NCBI GenBank assembly: GCA_007050885.1
Contig: SMYQ01000079.1
Location: 1 to 13,762 of the forward strand
DNA length: 13,762 nucleotides
Reading direction: 5' to 3'
From: Candidatus Bathyarchaeota archaeon
GTDB lineage: Archaea; Thermoproteota; Bathyarchaeia; 40CM-2-53-6; RBG-13-38-9
How positions within the stretch are numbered: the first letter of the stretch is position 1; every line of letters starts with the position of its first letter. Below, in pieces: positions 12,627 through 13,762 of this stretch. The notes below the pieces were generated by a model that saw only the letters and a program-made list of their open reading frames with translations, did not search any database and was not told the origin of the DNA. The position numbers and the translations under genes were made by a program.

Positions 12627-13594
12627 CTTACTGTACTCTCCTTGATTATTCTCTGAGCAATACCACCTTCACCAGTCTCTGATCTTATTTCTTTGCCCGT
12701 ATAATTTATGAAGACATCTTCAAGGCTTGCTGACCTTACTTCAACGCTCTCAACTTTTCCAGAAATTTCAAGGATCTCTTGAAGATGTTCACTTGCATTC
12801 TTTACTGTAAGAATTACACAATCATCTTTTTGCTCTATCTTACTTATTTCTTCGATTTCTCTTAACTTCTTAATATCTGCAATTGTTGTATTCAGATAGA
12901 CTATATCTCCACCAACTTTCTCTTTCAGAGAGTCAGGTGCATCCATTACAATTATCTTTCCCTGATCGATTATTGCAACTCTATCACATAGGCTATCAGC
13001 TTCTTCCATGTAGTGTGTTGTCAACACAATTGTCATTTCACGTTCTCTTGACATTTTTTCAATATATTCCCATATATGTTCTCGAGTTTGTGGATCAAGT
13101 CCTAAAGTCGGCTCATCCAAAAAAAGCACATTTGGGAGGTGGAGCAAACCCCTAGCTAACTCAAGGCGCCTTCTCATACCTCCAGAGTAGGTTTTCACGA
13201 GACTGTTCCTTCTAGATTGTAATCCTACGAGCTCGAGGACTTCATCAATTCTTTTTTTACGTATTTCTTTGGGAACACCATACCACATTGCATGGAGACG
13301 CAGATTTTCTAAGCCGGTGAGTATATCATCTACACTCGGTTGCTGAAAGACTATTCCAATGGATCTCCTTACTTTTTCGGGTTCTTTTAATATATCATAA
13401 CCATTAACTTGAGCAGATCCTTCAGTCGGCCTTAAAATCGTACACAACATTGAGATCGTCGTGGTCTTACCCGCTCCGTTTGGGCCTAGTAGACCAAAGA
13501 TCTCGCCTTGTTTAATCTTAACATTCAGATTATCAACAGCGATGATATCTTTGAACTGTTTTGATAGGTTATATGTCTCTATTGAATATTCCAA
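12623..13594 (-). CDS. ABC transporter ATP-binding protein, DrrA-like
   Basis: The 323-residue ATPase of an ABC-2 exporter. Walker A is G37-PNGAGKT44, the Q-loop is near Q84/Q85, the signature is Y136-SGGM140, Walker B is VLFLDEP (156-162), and the switch His is H194. After residue 220 comes the C-terminal extension typical of the daunorubicin-resistance (DrrA) subfamily (about 225-305). It ends with SLEDVFINYTGKE, in the conserved pattern just before the family's end. The start is TTG at 13592-13594, with GAGGG 11-15 bases upstream as a distant ribosome site. TATA-like ATGTATAAG on the minus strand (about 13669-13677) lies upstream and would give a leader of roughly 50 bases. It is first in the two-gene operon. 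All catalytic motifs are intact. Confidence 0.95.
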   Translation of the reverse strand: MEYSIETYNLSKQFKDIIAVDNLNVKIKQGEIFGLLGPNGAGKTTTISMLCTILRPTEGSAQVNGYDILKEPEKVRRSIGIVFQQPSVDDILTGLENLRLHAMWYGVPKEIRKKRIDEVLELVGLQSRRNSLVKTYSGGMRRRLELARGLLHLPNVLFLDEPTLGLDPQTREHIWEYIEKMSREREMTIVLTTHYMEEADSLCDRVAIIDQGKIIVMDAPDSLKEKVGGDIVYLNTTIADIKKLREIEEISKIEQKDDCVILTVKNASEHLQEILEISGKVESVEVRSASLEDVFINYTGKEIRSETGEGGIAQRIIKESTVR

Positions 13595-13762
13595 TATCTA
13601 CTGACCCTCAAATTAGGACGATGTGTAAGAGGCCCCTACCTATTTGTCTTGCTATAGATAATGCTTATACATATGAAATATTATTCGTGATTGAGAATCT
13701 ATAAGTAAGCATGATTTTTTGTATGAATATAGAACATTGAGGCGAATGATCTAAGAAATTAA

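Noticed and set aside
12883..13155. Open frame on the plus strand opposite the ABC ATPase
   Set aside because: Antisense to the Walker B and signature region of a clearly real gene, with no domain of its own.

Overview
The window reads as chromosomal DNA of an AT-rich archaeon. The archaeal signs are a short HEMK2/Mtq2-type methyltransferase, a PRC-barrel mini-protein, TATA-like boxes about 25-45 bases before several starts, oligo-T or palindromic gene ends, ribbon-helix-helix and zinc-ribbon mini-proteins, and frequent TTG starts, several with a GGAGG-type site. The corrinoid/UroD-type methyltransferase pair and the general gene content would suit a Bathyarchaeia-like lineage, but the phylum is a guess; no rRNA or tRNA gene is present to settle it.

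Layout. 1-177 is non-coding and holds a 14-bp inverted repeat. 178-1781 is a minus-strand block: PRC-barrel protein, rubrerythrin and HemK-like methyltransferase. 1931-4844 is a plus-strand, operon-like block: a decarboxylating dehydrogenase, a corrinoid protein and a UroD-family methyltransferase, the last two overlapping by 8 bases. 4917-5729 (minus) is a probable glycosylated surface protein, divergent from a SpoIIM-like membrane protein at 5933-6592. 6777-7567 carries two convergent ribbon-helix-helix genes and a 29-residue zinc ribbon amid several palindromes. Next come a DUF1508 protein, a MazG/dCTPase-like pyrophosphohydrolase, and a convergent MFS transporter whose first helix is encoded but lacks a normal start codon. 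9763-11800 (plus) holds a fumarylacetoacetase-family enzyme, a GNAT acetyltransferase and a zinc-ribbon/HTH protein. 11880-13594 (minus) is a two-gene ABC exporter.

How the genes may work together. The clearest functional unit is the corrinoid protein plus UroD-type methyltransferase, which should move a methyl group to or from cobalt. The zinc-ligand Cys of methylcobamide:CoM methyltransferases is replaced by Asp, so a different acceptor or donor is likely. The preceding decarboxylating dehydrogenase may belong to the same pathway. No MtrH-like partner or corrinoid reductive activator is in the window. The small DNA-binding proteins at 6777-7567 and 11408 look like local regulators with unknown targets. 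Most remaining genes are single-gene housekeeping or transport units. No CRISPR array, insertion sequence, integrase or tRNA was seen.
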